Below, one piece after another: positions 1 through 7,073 of a DNA stretch of 39,457 bases. The position numbers were made by a program, and so were the translations under genes. Source of the DNA: a virus. The DNA lies in the IMG/VR virus record IMGVR_UViG_3300030331_004188, positions 1-39,457 of that record; one strand, written 5' to 3'. The notes beneath the pieces were generated by a model, which did no database searches, had not been told where the DNA came from, and worked only from the letters and a program-made list of their open reading frames with translations. Positions within the stretch are counted from its first letter, which is position 1; each line of letters begins with the position of its first letter.

Positions 1-2
1 TC

Positions 3-440
3 AAAAAATTCAATATCAATGTTAATTCAGGTCGCTATGACTCAATCTTATTAGCTATTACTAACGCCTATGACTATGTTAAAGAGTCAAGGGTAGGGGA
101 TACTCTCAAGCCTTATGACTACACAAAGAGAATTGATAGGGACTTTATAAAGGCTCAAAATATGGGCTATCACTTAACACTTAGTTGGGGCTCTAAATTC
201 GATACCTTACAGACTGCTTTAAACAATCAATTAAACCTAGCAGCCGCGTTTGATATTGGCCGTAACAAGCCGTTACCTGAGACTATCACTATCAAGGGCC
301 GCACTTATAAAGTGTTGGACGGTGATAAGACAGATTGGAGAGTAGGCGACCTTAACGATGATACCTACATTGTAGGGCTACGTTTCAAGCGAGTCCCTAA
401 CATGACCGATGCTCTAAAAAAATCATTCTGCATCGCTTAA
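3..440 (+). CDS. Hypothetical protein, 5' end cut by window edge
   Basis: The frame is open from the first bases of the window, so this gene begins upstream; 145 codons are present before the TAA. The ATG at 162 is probably internal, because 53 sense codons precede it without a stop. The visible part is mixed alpha/beta with several Tyr/Asp-rich stretches (YDYVKESR, DDTYIVGLRFKR). I do not recognise a family. It opens a run of small same-strand genes. Confidence 0.7.
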   Translation, partial: KKFNINVNSGRYDSILLAITNAYDYVKESRVGDTLKPYDYTKRIDRDFIKAQNMGYHLTLSWGSKFDTLQTALNNQLNLAAAFDIGRNKPLPETITIKGRTYKVLDGDKTDWRVGDLNDDTYIVGLRFKRVPNMTDALKKSFCIA

Positions 441-472
441 CCACTATCCAAACTCAATTCTATTTAATTGCT

Positions 473-625
473 ATGAACTACTTCAGACTAATTTCATCTA
501 ACGATGATCCTATCTACATTGACCAACCTTTTAAACGTAGTGATAGGTACTACATACAGCTAAACAATGGCCGTAAGGTAGGGTACTACGATGTTGAAAA
601 GGAGTATCAAGGGTGGTCAGCATGA
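473..625 (+). CDS. Small hypothetical protein, 50 aa
   Basis: Starts ATG (MNYFRLISS...) and ends in a TGA that overlaps the next ATG as ATGA, the usual sign of translational coupling. Rich in Tyr, Asp and Asn, with no signal peptide or membrane segment. No family recognised. Support is its position in the run and the overlap. Confidence 0.6.
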   Translation: MNYFRLISSNDDPIYIDQPFKRSDRYYIQLNNGRKVGYYDVEKEYQGWSA

Positions 626-846
626 CTTTAAAGGATCAATTAGACCAACTTAATCAAAAGGATAAAGACCTTTTAAAAAGCTTTGGTAAAGTCATCAACT
701 ATTGCCAAACTTTAAATGACTCTCAAATCATTCTTGACTTAGAGAATGAATTAAACACCTTAGAGTCCTCACTATTTAAAACAAGTACTCTAGGTGACCG
801 TAAAGAGTTAACCAAACTAATCAATTCATTCATAGGTATTGACTAA
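622..846 (+). CDS. Small helical hypothetical protein, 74 aa
   Basis: The ATG at 622 is preferred over an in-frame GTG at 613 because it forms an ATGA overlap with the previous stop. The product (MTLKDQLDQLNQKDKDLLKS...) is Leu/Lys/Asp-rich with heptad-like spacing, so probably alpha-helical or coiled coil. The last base of its TAA is the A of the next gene's ATG. Function unknown. Confidence 0.6.
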   Translation: MTLKDQLDQLNQKDKDLLKSFGKVINYCQTLNDSQIILDLENELNTLESSLFKTSTLGDRKELTKLINSFIGID

Positions 847-989
847 TGAGAAAAATTTCTTTTGAAGAATCCTTAGAACTGACTGAGGATCAACAAACAC
901 CTAACCCAAATAAATACTTTTATATGGGTGGTCACCTATGTGAAAACATCTACGAAACTGATTACCTAGAGGACTTAGACAATGATTAA
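846..989 (+). CDS. Small acidic hypothetical protein, 47 aa
   Basis: The ATG overlaps the preceding TAA by one base (TAATG) and the gene overlaps the next by 8 nt. The product (MRKISFEESLELTEDQQ...) is strongly acidic, with a C-terminus rich in Asp, Glu and Tyr. Acidic mini-proteins are common in phage early regions, but nothing here shows a specific role. Confidence 0.55.
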   Translation: MRKISFEESLELTEDQQTPNPNKYFYMGGHLCENIYETDYLEDLDND

Positions 990-1164
990 TGAAATTCGTT
1001 TTAGTATCTCGGCTAGTGCTAGTGATCTAACTAAGACACTAACCCTAGTAAAGAGACTCTCCAAGACCTTAGGCTATCGCTTTAAATATGGTCCGAGGAT
1101 ACAGCCAAGATCCACTAGGGGAGAGTCCAAAGTCTATGACCTTAAGTTTGGGTTAATCAAATGA
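982..1164 (+). CDS. Small basic hypothetical protein, 60 aa
   Basis: Starts ATG inside the end of the previous gene and ends with an ATGA overlap to the next. The product is basic, with a Ser/Ala/Thr-rich first half and a basic centre (GYRFKYGPRIQPRSTRGESK). The composition would suit nucleic-acid contact, but no fold is recognised. Confidence 0.55.
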   Translation: MINEIRFSISASASDLTKTLTLVKRLSKTLGYRFKYGPRIQPRSTRGESKVYDLKFGLIK

Positions 1165-1433
1165 CTAACACTATTCCTACACCACTACCAAAGCAAGTTA
1201 ACACTATGGAAAATTATCCTAAAAAAGTCTATCAATCAAAGGGCTATGCCGATAGAGAAGACTACCTCAACAGTCTGAGAGATACATATGGCACGGATGC
1301 AGTGAACGCTTTTATATCTTTCATGCCTCCATCTGAGGATTTCGATGGCTTGATAAGCGATTTAGAAGACTACACATCAGGAGACAATTTCTACGATATG
1401 ATCGCGGCTGAACTAAATGGAGGGGAGGCGTGA
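1161..1433 (+). CDS. Hypothetical acidic protein, 90 aa
   Basis: Coupled to its neighbours on both sides: ATGA at the start and TGATG at the end. The N-terminus is Pro/Thr-rich (TIPTPLPKQ) and the C-terminus acidic (EDFDGLISDLEDYTSGDN). The purine-rich GGAGGGGAGG just before its stop would serve as Shine-Dalgarno for the following gene. No family recognised. Confidence 0.6.
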   Translation: MTNTIPTPLPKQVNTMENYPKKVYQSKGYADREDYLNSLRDTYGTDAVNAFISFMPPSEDFDGLISDLEDYTSGDNFYDMIAAELNGGEA

Positions 1434-1627
1434 TGAGTACCCACAATCAAGAAGAAACATACTCAGAGATTTATGAAAGGGAGTACGCCGCAGTTCTTGA
1501 GGAGTGCCCCGAATACTCTGACCCTTACAGCTATCAGTATGATCTCTCATGGTGTCATACCCTAGCGGCTGAGAGGGCTGACAGAATCTATGAGAGGGGT
1601 GACTACCCACAGGGAGGGGAGGACTGA
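1433..1627 (+). CDS. Small acidic, Tyr-rich hypothetical protein, 64 aa
   Basis: The ATG at 1433 shares its A with the previous TGA and has a GGAGGGGAGG Shine-Dalgarno just upstream; a GTG at 1430 is the alternative. The protein is very rich in Glu and Tyr (YSEIYEREYAAVLEECPEYSDPYSYQYD). Its TGA overlaps the methyltransferase ATG by one base, so the two are probably translated together. Role unknown. Confidence 0.6.
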   Translation: MSTHNQEETYSEIYEREYAAVLEECPEYSDPYSYQYDLSWCHTLAAERADRIYERGDYPQGGED

Positions 1628-2733
1628 TGACACTAAAAGTTCTTGACCTCTTCTCAGGTATCGGTGGATTCTCTTACGCTGCTGAACGCCTTGTAGGAGG
1701 CTTCAAGACAACACAATTTGTAGAGATTGATCCCTACTGTCAGTCAGTTCTACGCAAAAACTTTCCTAACGTACCTATTCACGATGACATCAAAACATTC
1801 AACGCCAAAGAAGGTCAATTCCAAGTCATCACAGCAGGTTTTCCCTGTCAGGACTTGTCAGTCGCAGGACAACAAGCAGGGATTGGAGAGGGCACAAGAA
1901 GTGGGTTATTCTTTGAAGTCCTCAGACTCGCTAGGCAAATACGACCTAAATTCATCCTCTTTGAAAATGTTAGAAATTTACTCTCTCACAAAGAAGGGGA
2001 AACTTTCCAGCAAATCCTCCAAGAAATTGCCAAAGCAGGGTTTAATGCTGAGTGGGCGGCTGTTTCGGCAGCAGATATGGCAAACACCTGCCACAAAAGA
2101 GAACGAATCTGGATTATTACCTACCCCTCTAGCCTCCTCGAAAGTAGAGCAGAGAGTACCGTTCAAGCAGGGAGGGAAGCCACTACTAGCAGCACTGTTA
2201 CCAACTCCAAGAGCATCAGCAGCTATGACAGAGAAGTTGGAGACAATCAAGGAGAGAGGCAAGAACAACTGTCGTTTGGAGGAGACAATAGCAGAGACTT
2301 TACCTACTCCAACAGCGATGGATCATCTACCTCAGAGAGGCTTCGAGTCGATGGTCAAACAGACAACACAACACAGAAAGGGGAGGAAGAAGCTTGCCAA
2401 CTTAAGGGAGGCAGTCAACCCAGACACAGTAAAGCTATTCAACGAGCTACAGAAACTGAACCTACCAACACCGACCGCGAGGGATTACAAGGACAGTGGA
2501 GAGAATATGAATTATCAGAAGGCAGCAGAGAAGAAACGCCTTGCTGGAGTCCTCAACCACACACACTCGACCCTGACTGGAGAGGGTATGTATCTCAACC
2601 CACACTTCGTAGAGGAGATGATGGGCTATCCAATAGGGTACTGCGTTTAAAGGCGTTAGGTAACTCCATAGTGCCTCAGGCTGCTGCTGTACCTCTTGCA
2701 CGTATCAAACAACTTCACACACTTCTTTATTAA
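1627..2733 (+). CDS. DNA (cytosine-5-)-methyltransferase, phage type
   Basis: Transfers methyl from S-adenosylmethionine to C5 of cytosine in a specific DNA site. Motifs in order: motif I DLFSGIGGF (7-15, SAM binding), IDPYC (35-39), motif IV GFPCQDLS (71-78, catalytic Cys74), motif VI ENVRN (113-117), motif VIII-like KRERIWII (about 157-164), and RLKALGNSIVPQ (about 340-351, motifs IX/X). The stretch 168-335, where the target-recognition domain belongs, is low-complexity Ser/Thr/Glu/Arg/Gln with repeated YPSS, TNSKS, YSNSDGS and TNTDRE elements. No restriction enzyme is adjacent, so it looks like an orphan enzyme, perhaps shielding phage DNA from host restriction. The same DNA carries a second long open frame (separate entry). 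Confidence 0.92.
   Translation: MTLKVLDLFSGIGGFSYAAERLVGGFKTTQFVEIDPYCQSVLRKNFPNVPIHDDIKTFNAKEGQFQVITAGFPCQDLSVAGQQAGIGEGTRSGLFFEVLRLARQIRPKFILFENVRNLLSHKEGETFQQILQEIAKAGFNAEWAAVSAADMANTCHKRERIWIITYPSSLLESRAESTVQAGREATTSSTVTNSKSISSYDREVGDNQGERQEQLSFGGDNSRDFTYSNSDGSSTSERLRVDGQTDNTTQKGEEEACQLKGGSQPRHSKAIQRATETEPTNTDREGLQGQWREYELSEGSREETPCWSPQPHTLDPDWRGYVSQPTLRRGDDGLSNRVLRLKALGNSIVPQAAAVPLARIKQLHTLLY
1784..2650 (+). CDS. Overlapping open frame inside the methyltransferase gene (LPTP-repeat type protein)
   Basis: Lies wholly inside the C5 methyltransferase gene, in the +1 frame: 288 codons from ATG 1784, or from TTG 1727. It reads like a real protein family. It has FPVRTCQSQ at the bases coding FPCQDLS, a SLGKYDLNSSSLKM segment, then LLPTPLAS, LLPTPRAS, LPTPTAMDH and LPTPTARDYKDSG, and ends LNPHFVEEMMGYPIGY. 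The LPTPTA-type repeats plus NP-F-EWLMGFP-like ending are familiar from phage proteins annotated next to methylases. Each LPTP repeat coincides with a YSNS or TNTD repeat in the main frame. Whether it is translated is unknown; no clear Shine-Dalgarno precedes ATG 1784. Confidence 0.45.
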   Translation: MTSKHSTPKKVNSKSSQQVFPVRTCQSQDNKQGLERAQEVGYSLKSSDSLGKYDLNSSSLKMLEIYSLTKKGKLSSKSSKKLPKQGLMLSGRLFRQQIWQTPATKENESGLLPTPLASSKVEQRVPFKQGGKPLLAALLPTPRASAAMTEKLETIKERGKNNCRLEETIAETLPTPTAMDHLPQRGFESMVKQTTQHRKGRKKLANLREAVNPDTVKLFNELQKLNLPTPTARDYKDSGENMNYQKAAEKKRLAGVLNHTHSTLTGEGMYLNPHFVEEMMGYPIGYCV

Positions 2734-2735
2734 TC

Positions 2736-2957
2736 ATGCTTAAAGTAGATGACCTAAATTTTGCAGAATTAAAAATTGATTATGCAGAATTAATTGTTGA
2801 CACTATGGACACAGAAGCGTTAACACAATTTGCCATAGAAAAGATAACTGAGGGTCTTGATAATCTCTCAATTGATGAGATTAAAAAAGATATTAAAGAA
2901 TATCTTGGAGAAGAAACCCTTGAAGAACTAATCACCAACAACACCAACGCTAACTAA
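2736..2957 (+). CDS. Acidic hypothetical protein, 73 aa
   Basis: Starts 2 nt after the methyltransferase stop. Very acidic and mostly predicted helix (LTQFAIEKITEGLDNLSIDEIKKDIKEYLGEETLEELI), ending in an Asn/Thr tail. An acidic DNA mimic is one possible reading, but nothing specific supports it. No family recognised. Confidence 0.6.
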   Translation: MLKVDDLNFAELKIDYAELIVDTMDTEALTQFAIEKITEGLDNLSIDEIKKDIKEYLGEETLEELITNNTNAN

Positions 2958-2959
2958 TC

Positions 2960-3340
2960 ATGCCTACTAAAAGATCATCCAAGAAGACTACAAAGAAAGA
3001 TGCTAACGAGGCATCAACTGAGCCATTGTCTAACTCAGAAGTAGCTAACTTCCTTGAAAAACAGAAGAAGTTTCAAAACTCACTCAGACAGCAGTGGAAG
3101 AACCGCCTATCCCCTGAGATATTAGGTCAACGCATTGTCAGAGTACGCTACATGACCAAGACAGAGGCTGAAGACTGGGGCTGGTATAGCTGCCCTCTCA
3201 TGATGATGCTAGAAAATGGTACTTGGCTAATTCCTAGCAAAGATGATGAAAACAATGATGGAGGTGCTTTGTCTCTTGTTAATCCAAACATGGAACTTAA
3301 AGAAACTCTTGCCCCTGTAATCACTATTGCTGATGACTAA
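2960..3340 (+). CDS. Hypothetical protein, 126 aa, basic N-terminal tail
   Basis: Begins with a Lys/Thr/Ser-rich disordered tail (PTKRSSKKTTKKD), then a helical part and a compact beta-rich domain with many aromatics (EDWGWYSCPLMMMLENGTWLIPS). The MTKTEAEDWGW segment suggests a small domain of the kind seen in conserved phage proteins, but I cannot name it. The end overlaps the next gene by 8 nt. Confidence 0.65.
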   Translation: MPTKRSSKKTTKKDANEASTEPLSNSEVANFLEKQKKFQNSLRQQWKNRLSPEILGQRIVRVRYMTKTEAEDWGWYSCPLMMMLENGTWLIPSKDDENNDGGALSLVNPNMELKETLAPVITIADD

Positions 3341-3563
3341 CCTCGACACACTTCATGTAATCCATCAACTCATGTCTATCACTAACCCAACTGACACAAC
3401 AATTGAATATCTAACGAGCCTCCATAAGGACTACTGTGCGAGGCAGGGGCTAGAACCTCTATCTGCTGATGACCTACTAGCTACCGCAGAGTTAAACGAA
3501 GCTCAGAGACAATGGCTAAAAGAGTTTAGCCGTATTTGGGAAATAGTCTCCCTCAACTATTAA
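3333..3563 (+). CDS. Hypothetical helical protein, 76 aa
   Basis: The ATG at 3333 is preferred to a TTG at 3327; either start overlaps the previous gene. The product is soluble and largely helical (LDTLHVIHQLMSI..., then DDLLATAELNEAQRQWLKEFSRIWEIV). No recognisable domain. Confidence 0.6.
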   Translation: MTNLDTLHVIHQLMSITNPTDTTIEYLTSLHKDYCARQGLEPLSADDLLATAELNEAQRQWLKEFSRIWEIVSLNY

Positions 3564-3581
3564 ACCTATCGGAGCAACACC

Positions 3582-3803
3582 ATGACTAGCACATCCTTCT
3601 ACGCCCTAATGGGAGAGTTTAGTAAGAAACTTACAGACTTACAGAAACAAGAGCAAACCATGCACGAAATGGACAAATCAGTTGAACCTGAAATTTTAGA
3701 GAATGTTTTGGAGATAGTGAACTACCATTATTACTTTGATCCAACTCCTGACAACACTGGAGAGGATTATTACAGACCACAACTATGGGTTTTAGACGAC
3801 TAA
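3582..3803 (+). CDS. Hypothetical protein, 73 aa
   Basis: The ATG follows a short leader ending in GGAGCAACACC. The helical N-terminal half has the look of a short coiled coil (MGEFSKKLTDLQKQEQTMHEMDK); the C-terminus is rich in Tyr, Asp and Pro (YHYYFDPTPDNTGEDYYRPQ). It is followed by the first copy of a duplicated CA-rich leader. Function unknown. Confidence 0.6.
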   Translation: MTSTSFYALMGEFSKKLTDLQKQEQTMHEMDKSVEPEILENVLEIVNYHYYFDPTPDNTGEDYYRPQLWVLDD

Positions 3804-3810
3804 GACCCTA

Positions 3811-3845
3811 ACTTCTCACCACCAACACACACATTTATCTAATCA
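3811..3845 (+). repeat. CA-rich leader, copy 1 of a duplicated pre-start segment
   Basis: The 23 bases from 3811 are identical to those from 4041. Both copies lie directly before a gene start and share the order CTTCTCACCACCAA, CACACACA, TTATCTAA, ATG. Neither contains a Shine-Dalgarno. Other starts in the window carry looser versions of the CACACA part. Confidence 0.7.
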
Positions 3846-4031
3846 ATGACTAGAAAAGAAATGGAATTTATTATAGAAAAAATCAAATTCCATAAATATT
3901 ATTTAAAGGAATATTGTCAATTAACTGACAAAGAAATTAGAGAAGATAAATATCTTCGAGAAGAACGTCAAATGGGTAACGACATTATTAAAAAATTAAA
4001 CGACCAAATTAAAAAACAAAGGAGAAAATAA
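3846..4031 (+). CDS. Small basic helical protein, 61 aa
   Basis: Starts right after the first duplicated CA-rich leader. The protein is Lys/Glu-rich, charged and almost certainly helical (RKEMEFIIEKIKFHKYYLKE...KKLNDQIKKQRRK), with a basic C-terminus that could touch nucleic acid. No family recognised. Confidence 0.6.
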   Translation: MTRKEMEFIIEKIKFHKYYLKEYCQLTDKEIREDKYLREERQMGNDIIKKLNDQIKKQRRK

Positions 4032-4040
4032 TTAATCCTT

Positions 4041-4074
4041 ACTTCTCACCACCAACACACACAGTTATCTAACA
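4041..4074 (+). repeat. CA-rich leader, copy 2
   Basis: Second copy of the segment at 3811-3845, identical for 23 bases and then similar (GTTATCTAACA before ATG). Having two near-identical untranslated leaders before two unrelated genes about 230 nt apart suggests a functional translation-start or regulatory element rather than gene duplication. Confidence 0.7.
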
Positions 4075-4467
4075 ATGAGTACAAGATCAGCAATAGGCTA
4101 CATGATGCCTTCAGGGAGAATCAAAGCTGTTTACTGCCACTGGGACGGCCACCCTGACACTAAAGAGAGGGAGTTAAAGAAATACAAAGATAAGAAATCA
4201 GTTGTAGCACTGATAAAGAAAGGAAGTATGTCCTCACTTGAAACAAGATCAACATGGTTATCAGGAGAACATGGTTACTTCGCAGAGGCGAGGGAACCAC
4301 AGCCCTTGTATCACTCAGAGAGGGGTGACAAATGGGCTACATGTAAGCCCAGAGTAAGCATCTCAAAGAGAGAAGCTATGAGGTTTTGGAGTGGTTGGGA
4401 CTGTGAGTATCTCTATGTCTTTACTCCAGATGGATGGAAAACTTTCCCACTAAGAGGAGAAAACTAA
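4075..4467 (+). CDS. Conserved phage protein with STRSAIGY / YCHWDGHP motif, 130 aa
   Basis: The N-terminus STRSAIGYMMPSGRIKAVYCHWDGHPD fits a recurrent phage and plasmid family with a conserved opening of this kind and the 'HWDG-P' signature; its role is not established to my knowledge. The rest is rich in Trp and Tyr with several charged turns. Full length looks intact. The TAA overlaps the next ATG by one base, so the following genes are coupled to it. Confidence 0.7.
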   Translation: MSTRSAIGYMMPSGRIKAVYCHWDGHPDTKERELKKYKDKKSVVALIKKGSMSSLETRSTWLSGEHGYFAEAREPQPLYHSERGDKWATCKPRVSISKREAMRFWSGWDCEYLYVFTPDGWKTFPLRGEN

Positions 4468-4853
4468 TGAACACATCTGTAACTCCAAATCCAATAGGAA
4501 TTAGAGGAATTACTACTCACCGCTCCCGTCATAAAATACAAGTAAGACTAAGAAGAACTACTTTCGATAAAGCCTTAACTATATATGATTCATGTTGGGA
4601 CAATCCAGAAGATCACAAAAAAGTTCAACGACTAATTCATGAAGGAATAATTAACACAGGATGGTTACCTAATTGCGTAAAATCTCAGGAAAAATTATAT
4701 GACTATATCAAAGAGAAAGGAGGTGCATTTAAAAATGCTTATAAACTTTACCCACATTTAAAATCACATGAATCAACAGAAGATCCTGTTCTTACTGAAT
4801 TACGTTTAATCAGACATTACTTACAAAAACTAACTCTTGGAGGAGAAAACTAA
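4467..4853 (+). CDS. Hypothetical basic protein, 128 aa
   Basis: The ATG at 4467 (MNTSVTPNPIG) is chosen because it overlaps the preceding TAA by one base and follows an AGAGGAGAAAAC Shine-Dalgarno; an upstream ATG at 4434 would lie inside the previous gene. The first part is basic (RGITTHRSRHKIQVRLRRTTFDKAL), suggestive of a small DNA-binding module reminiscent of AP2/integrase-type N-terminal folds. That resemblance is weak. The C-terminal half is helical. Confidence 0.6.
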   Translation: MNTSVTPNPIGIRGITTHRSRHKIQVRLRRTTFDKALTIYDSCWDNPEDHKKVQRLIHEGIINTGWLPNCVKSQEKLYDYIKEKGGAFKNAYKLYPHLKSHESTEDPVLTELRLIRHYLQKLTLGGEN

Positions 4854-5029
4854 TGACTGTTTATGAAATCACAATGCAATGTAATCAATTCTTCTATTAC
4901 AAAGTAGAAGCAGATTCAAAAGAAGAAGCTTTAAAAGCTATCAAAGATGGTTCAATAGATCACTGTGATGCGTTCACAGATTACGACACACAAACTATTC
5001 ACACAATCGAGGAGAAAACTAATGCCTAA
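4853..5029 (+). CDS. Small conserved-type protein, 58 aa
   Basis: Coupled by TAATG to the previous gene, with a strong GGAGGAGAAAAC Shine-Dalgarno. MTVYEITMQCNQFFYYKVEADSKEEALKAIKDG has the shape of a small beta-beta-alpha domain often seen in phage and plasmid hypotheticals ('-V-A-S-EEA--A---G'). Its end overlaps the next start by 8 nt. No biochemical role known. Confidence 0.6.
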   Translation: MTVYEITMQCNQFFYYKVEADSKEEALKAIKDGSIDHCDAFTDYDTQTIHTIEEKTNA

Positions 5030-5537
5030 CTGGTGCAGCAACTCAGTCATGGTCACTCATGACAACCCACATAAGCTTAAAGAACTAGCAGACATCTTTA
5101 AGTCTGATAGTCCCTTCAACACTCTTATACCTCAACCTGACTGGCAAAACACACCTGCTTCAGAGGATTTAAAAGACTGTGTAGGAGTCACTGTGGCAAA
5201 GAAAGGTGAGTTACCTGAAAAGGATGTAATGAAACTTTCTAGTGGAGAGGATTACATTACTTGGAGGTGGCCTTCAAGTAAGAGGGCTGATGAAAGATGG
5301 TATGACTGGTGTCGAAATCGTTGGGGAACCAAATGGGACATACATGATGTTGAGGTTGACTATCAACCAGCAGACAACATGCTCACTCTTGAATTTGACA
5401 CTGCTTGGTGTCCTCCAGATGAGATCTTTCATCACTTACGCAAAGAGAAAGGGTATCAGTTTCTTACTTGGGAGTGGGCTGATGAATGTGATCCTGAGGA
5501 GGTAGGAGACCTCACTGACATCGACTGGGATGACTGA
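5022..5537 (+). CDS. Api92-like / YubB ferredoxin-like domain protein, 171 aa
   Basis: The ATG at 5022 gives MPNWCSNSVMV, the hallmark start of a phage/plasmid family (Api92-like, YubB-type ferredoxin-like domain). Other family-like features are Trp-rich blocks (ITWRWPSSKR, RWYDWCRNRWGTKWD) and the segment DTAWCPPDEIFHHL. An upstream start at 4965 would overlap the preceding gene heavily and lose this conserved opening. Family function unknown. A GAGGAG Shine-Dalgarno lies just upstream. Confidence 0.75.
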   Translation: MPNWCSNSVMVTHDNPHKLKELADIFKSDSPFNTLIPQPDWQNTPASEDLKDCVGVTVAKKGELPEKDVMKLSSGEDYITWRWPSSKRADERWYDWCRNRWGTKWDIHDVEVDYQPADNMLTLEFDTAWCPPDEIFHHLRKEKGYQFLTWEWADECDPEEVGDLTDIDWDD

Positions 5538-5597
5538 TCCTGGGTATCATTTGTTACACCTAAAACTACACACACATTTCTATCAAAATACAGAGTT

Positions 5598-7028
5598 ATG
5601 AAAATGTCAGACAAATTTGCAGTTCAACCCTTGTCAAACCATGGGAAAACACGCAGACCACGTTTAACTTCTAGGGAACAACGAAGAATAAGAAGTAAGT
5701 TAAATGGTATAGAGATGAATCCAATGGTTACAATAAAACATGACTACATTGAGAACAATACTAATAAAAGGATAGGAGACTTTAGATTCCTTGATAGTCA
5801 AGGTGGCAGGGTTACTCCAGAGTTAATCAATTTCTTCAACGGACATGGGATACAAAAGAGACAAGAAGAAACAATAAGGAAAGAAGAAAAGCACATGCTT
5901 AGTTACTTAAAAGGATGGCAAAGTCCTTATGGATATGCTGCATGGCCTTGGGTCTTCCATTGGGTGACAAGACTAAGACAAGATGGATTCACACAAGAAT
6001 CAGTAGAGACAGTATCTAACAGAATATTCTCAAGAAAAAGAGAAAATTGTTTAGAAGAATCACATTTACTTGGCGATGAAATAATGGAAAATAGAGCAGA
6101 ACCTATCTACCTAACTAAAGAAATATTAGATGATTTTTATAGGACTGATATACCAAGCTTTGATGCTGTACAAAATGAAATTCTACCTAGTTTTGTAATA
6201 ATGCTTCCAAAGAATCAAATCTCAATCGTAGATTATGATCACAAGAATGGTCACTCAGTTATTAGAAACACGAGAGCAATACTGGTAGTCACAAATAATT
6301 GTTATAGAAAAAGATTGAGGAAGTATTACAACGACTTTCTAGAATTATATTCGGAAGAACAAAGAGATGCTTATGAAGGTAGAAAAGCATACAAAGGTGA
6401 AAGTCTTATAGATGATATGCGAAAGAGTTTAGATGAAAGATTAGATCCTATTAATTATATAGATGATGAAAGAGACGGTTACATGTTCGAGTCTGGATTT
6501 AAAATACTTGCTTTAGATGATAAGTGTGGTGCAGTATTTGCTGACTTTAATTGGAAAGATGGAACAAAGAACTTCAAAGTATTTGAGAGTGCGGATGATA
6601 TACAGACTCGTGAAACATTTAAAAAAGATAAGAATAGAAATCAAAACTTAGATGAAAACTGTCAAATATCAGATACATATGCTGGTCTAATAAACATAGT
6701 TGCAAACACAATATTAACCATGAGTCACCACACTGAGTATGTATCAGTAAAATCTCCAATGCTTCCAAGAGCTACAGGTTTTAGTCAAGTAGGGCAAGAG
6801 ATACCTCCTCAACCGACTACATGGATAGGAGAGGGTTACAACAGTACAAAAACTAAATATGAATACCCTGATGACCACGTACCAATGAAGGGTAAGTCAC
6901 CTAGACCGCACTGGAGGAGAGGACATCAACGCTGGGTATGTCAAGGGCCAGGCCGTAAACAAAGAGTTTTGAAATGGATAAAGCCTTGCTATGTAAACCC
7001 TGCTATAGACGAAATAGAAAATGAATAA
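5598..7028 (+). CDS. AcrVA2-like protein, 476 aa (candidate anti-CRISPR-related family)
   Basis: Large soluble protein, basic at both ends. The C-terminus (SPRPHWRRGHQRW, QGPGRKQRV, WIKPCYVNPA) matches in order and spacing the ending I remember for Moraxella AcrVA2 (RPH-RRGH, QGTG, V-W-P-FVN). The middle LPSFVIMLPKNQISIVD recalls the AcrVA2 segment LNLPDWCVYVDI. AcrVA2 is reported to lower Cas12a by acting on its mRNA through the nascent peptide; relatives occur widely in phages, including ones whose hosts lack Cas12a. Here the role is inferred only. Longer than AcrVA2 (about 320 aa) because of an extra basic N-terminus (TRRPRLTSREQRRIRSK). ATG 5598 follows a CA-rich leader; ATG 5604 is also possible. 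Confidence 0.6.
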   Translation: MKMSDKFAVQPLSNHGKTRRPRLTSREQRRIRSKLNGIEMNPMVTIKHDYIENNTNKRIGDFRFLDSQGGRVTPELINFFNGHGIQKRQEETIRKEEKHMLSYLKGWQSPYGYAAWPWVFHWVTRLRQDGFTQESVETVSNRIFSRKRENCLEESHLLGDEIMENRAEPIYLTKEILDDFYRTDIPSFDAVQNEILPSFVIMLPKNQISIVDYDHKNGHSVIRNTRAILVVTNNCYRKRLRKYYNDFLELYSEEQRDAYEGRKAYKGESLIDDMRKSLDERLDPINYIDDERDGYMFESGFKILALDDKCGAVFADFNWKDGTKNFKVFESADDIQTRETFKKDKNRNQNLDENCQISDTYAGLINIVANTILTMSHHTEYVSVKSPMLPRATGFSQVGQEIPPQPTTWIGEGYNSTKTKYEYPDDHVPMKGKSPRPHWRRGHQRWVCQGPGRKQRVLKWIKPCYVNPAIDEIENE

Positions 7029-7073
7029 TAAATTGTTTGCACCACATCCACCAAAGACAATTATCTAATCATC

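Noticed and set aside
1978-2268. Minus-strand frame inside the methyltransferase
   Set aside because: No family-like motifs, unlike the +1 frame on the same strand; taken as a shadow.
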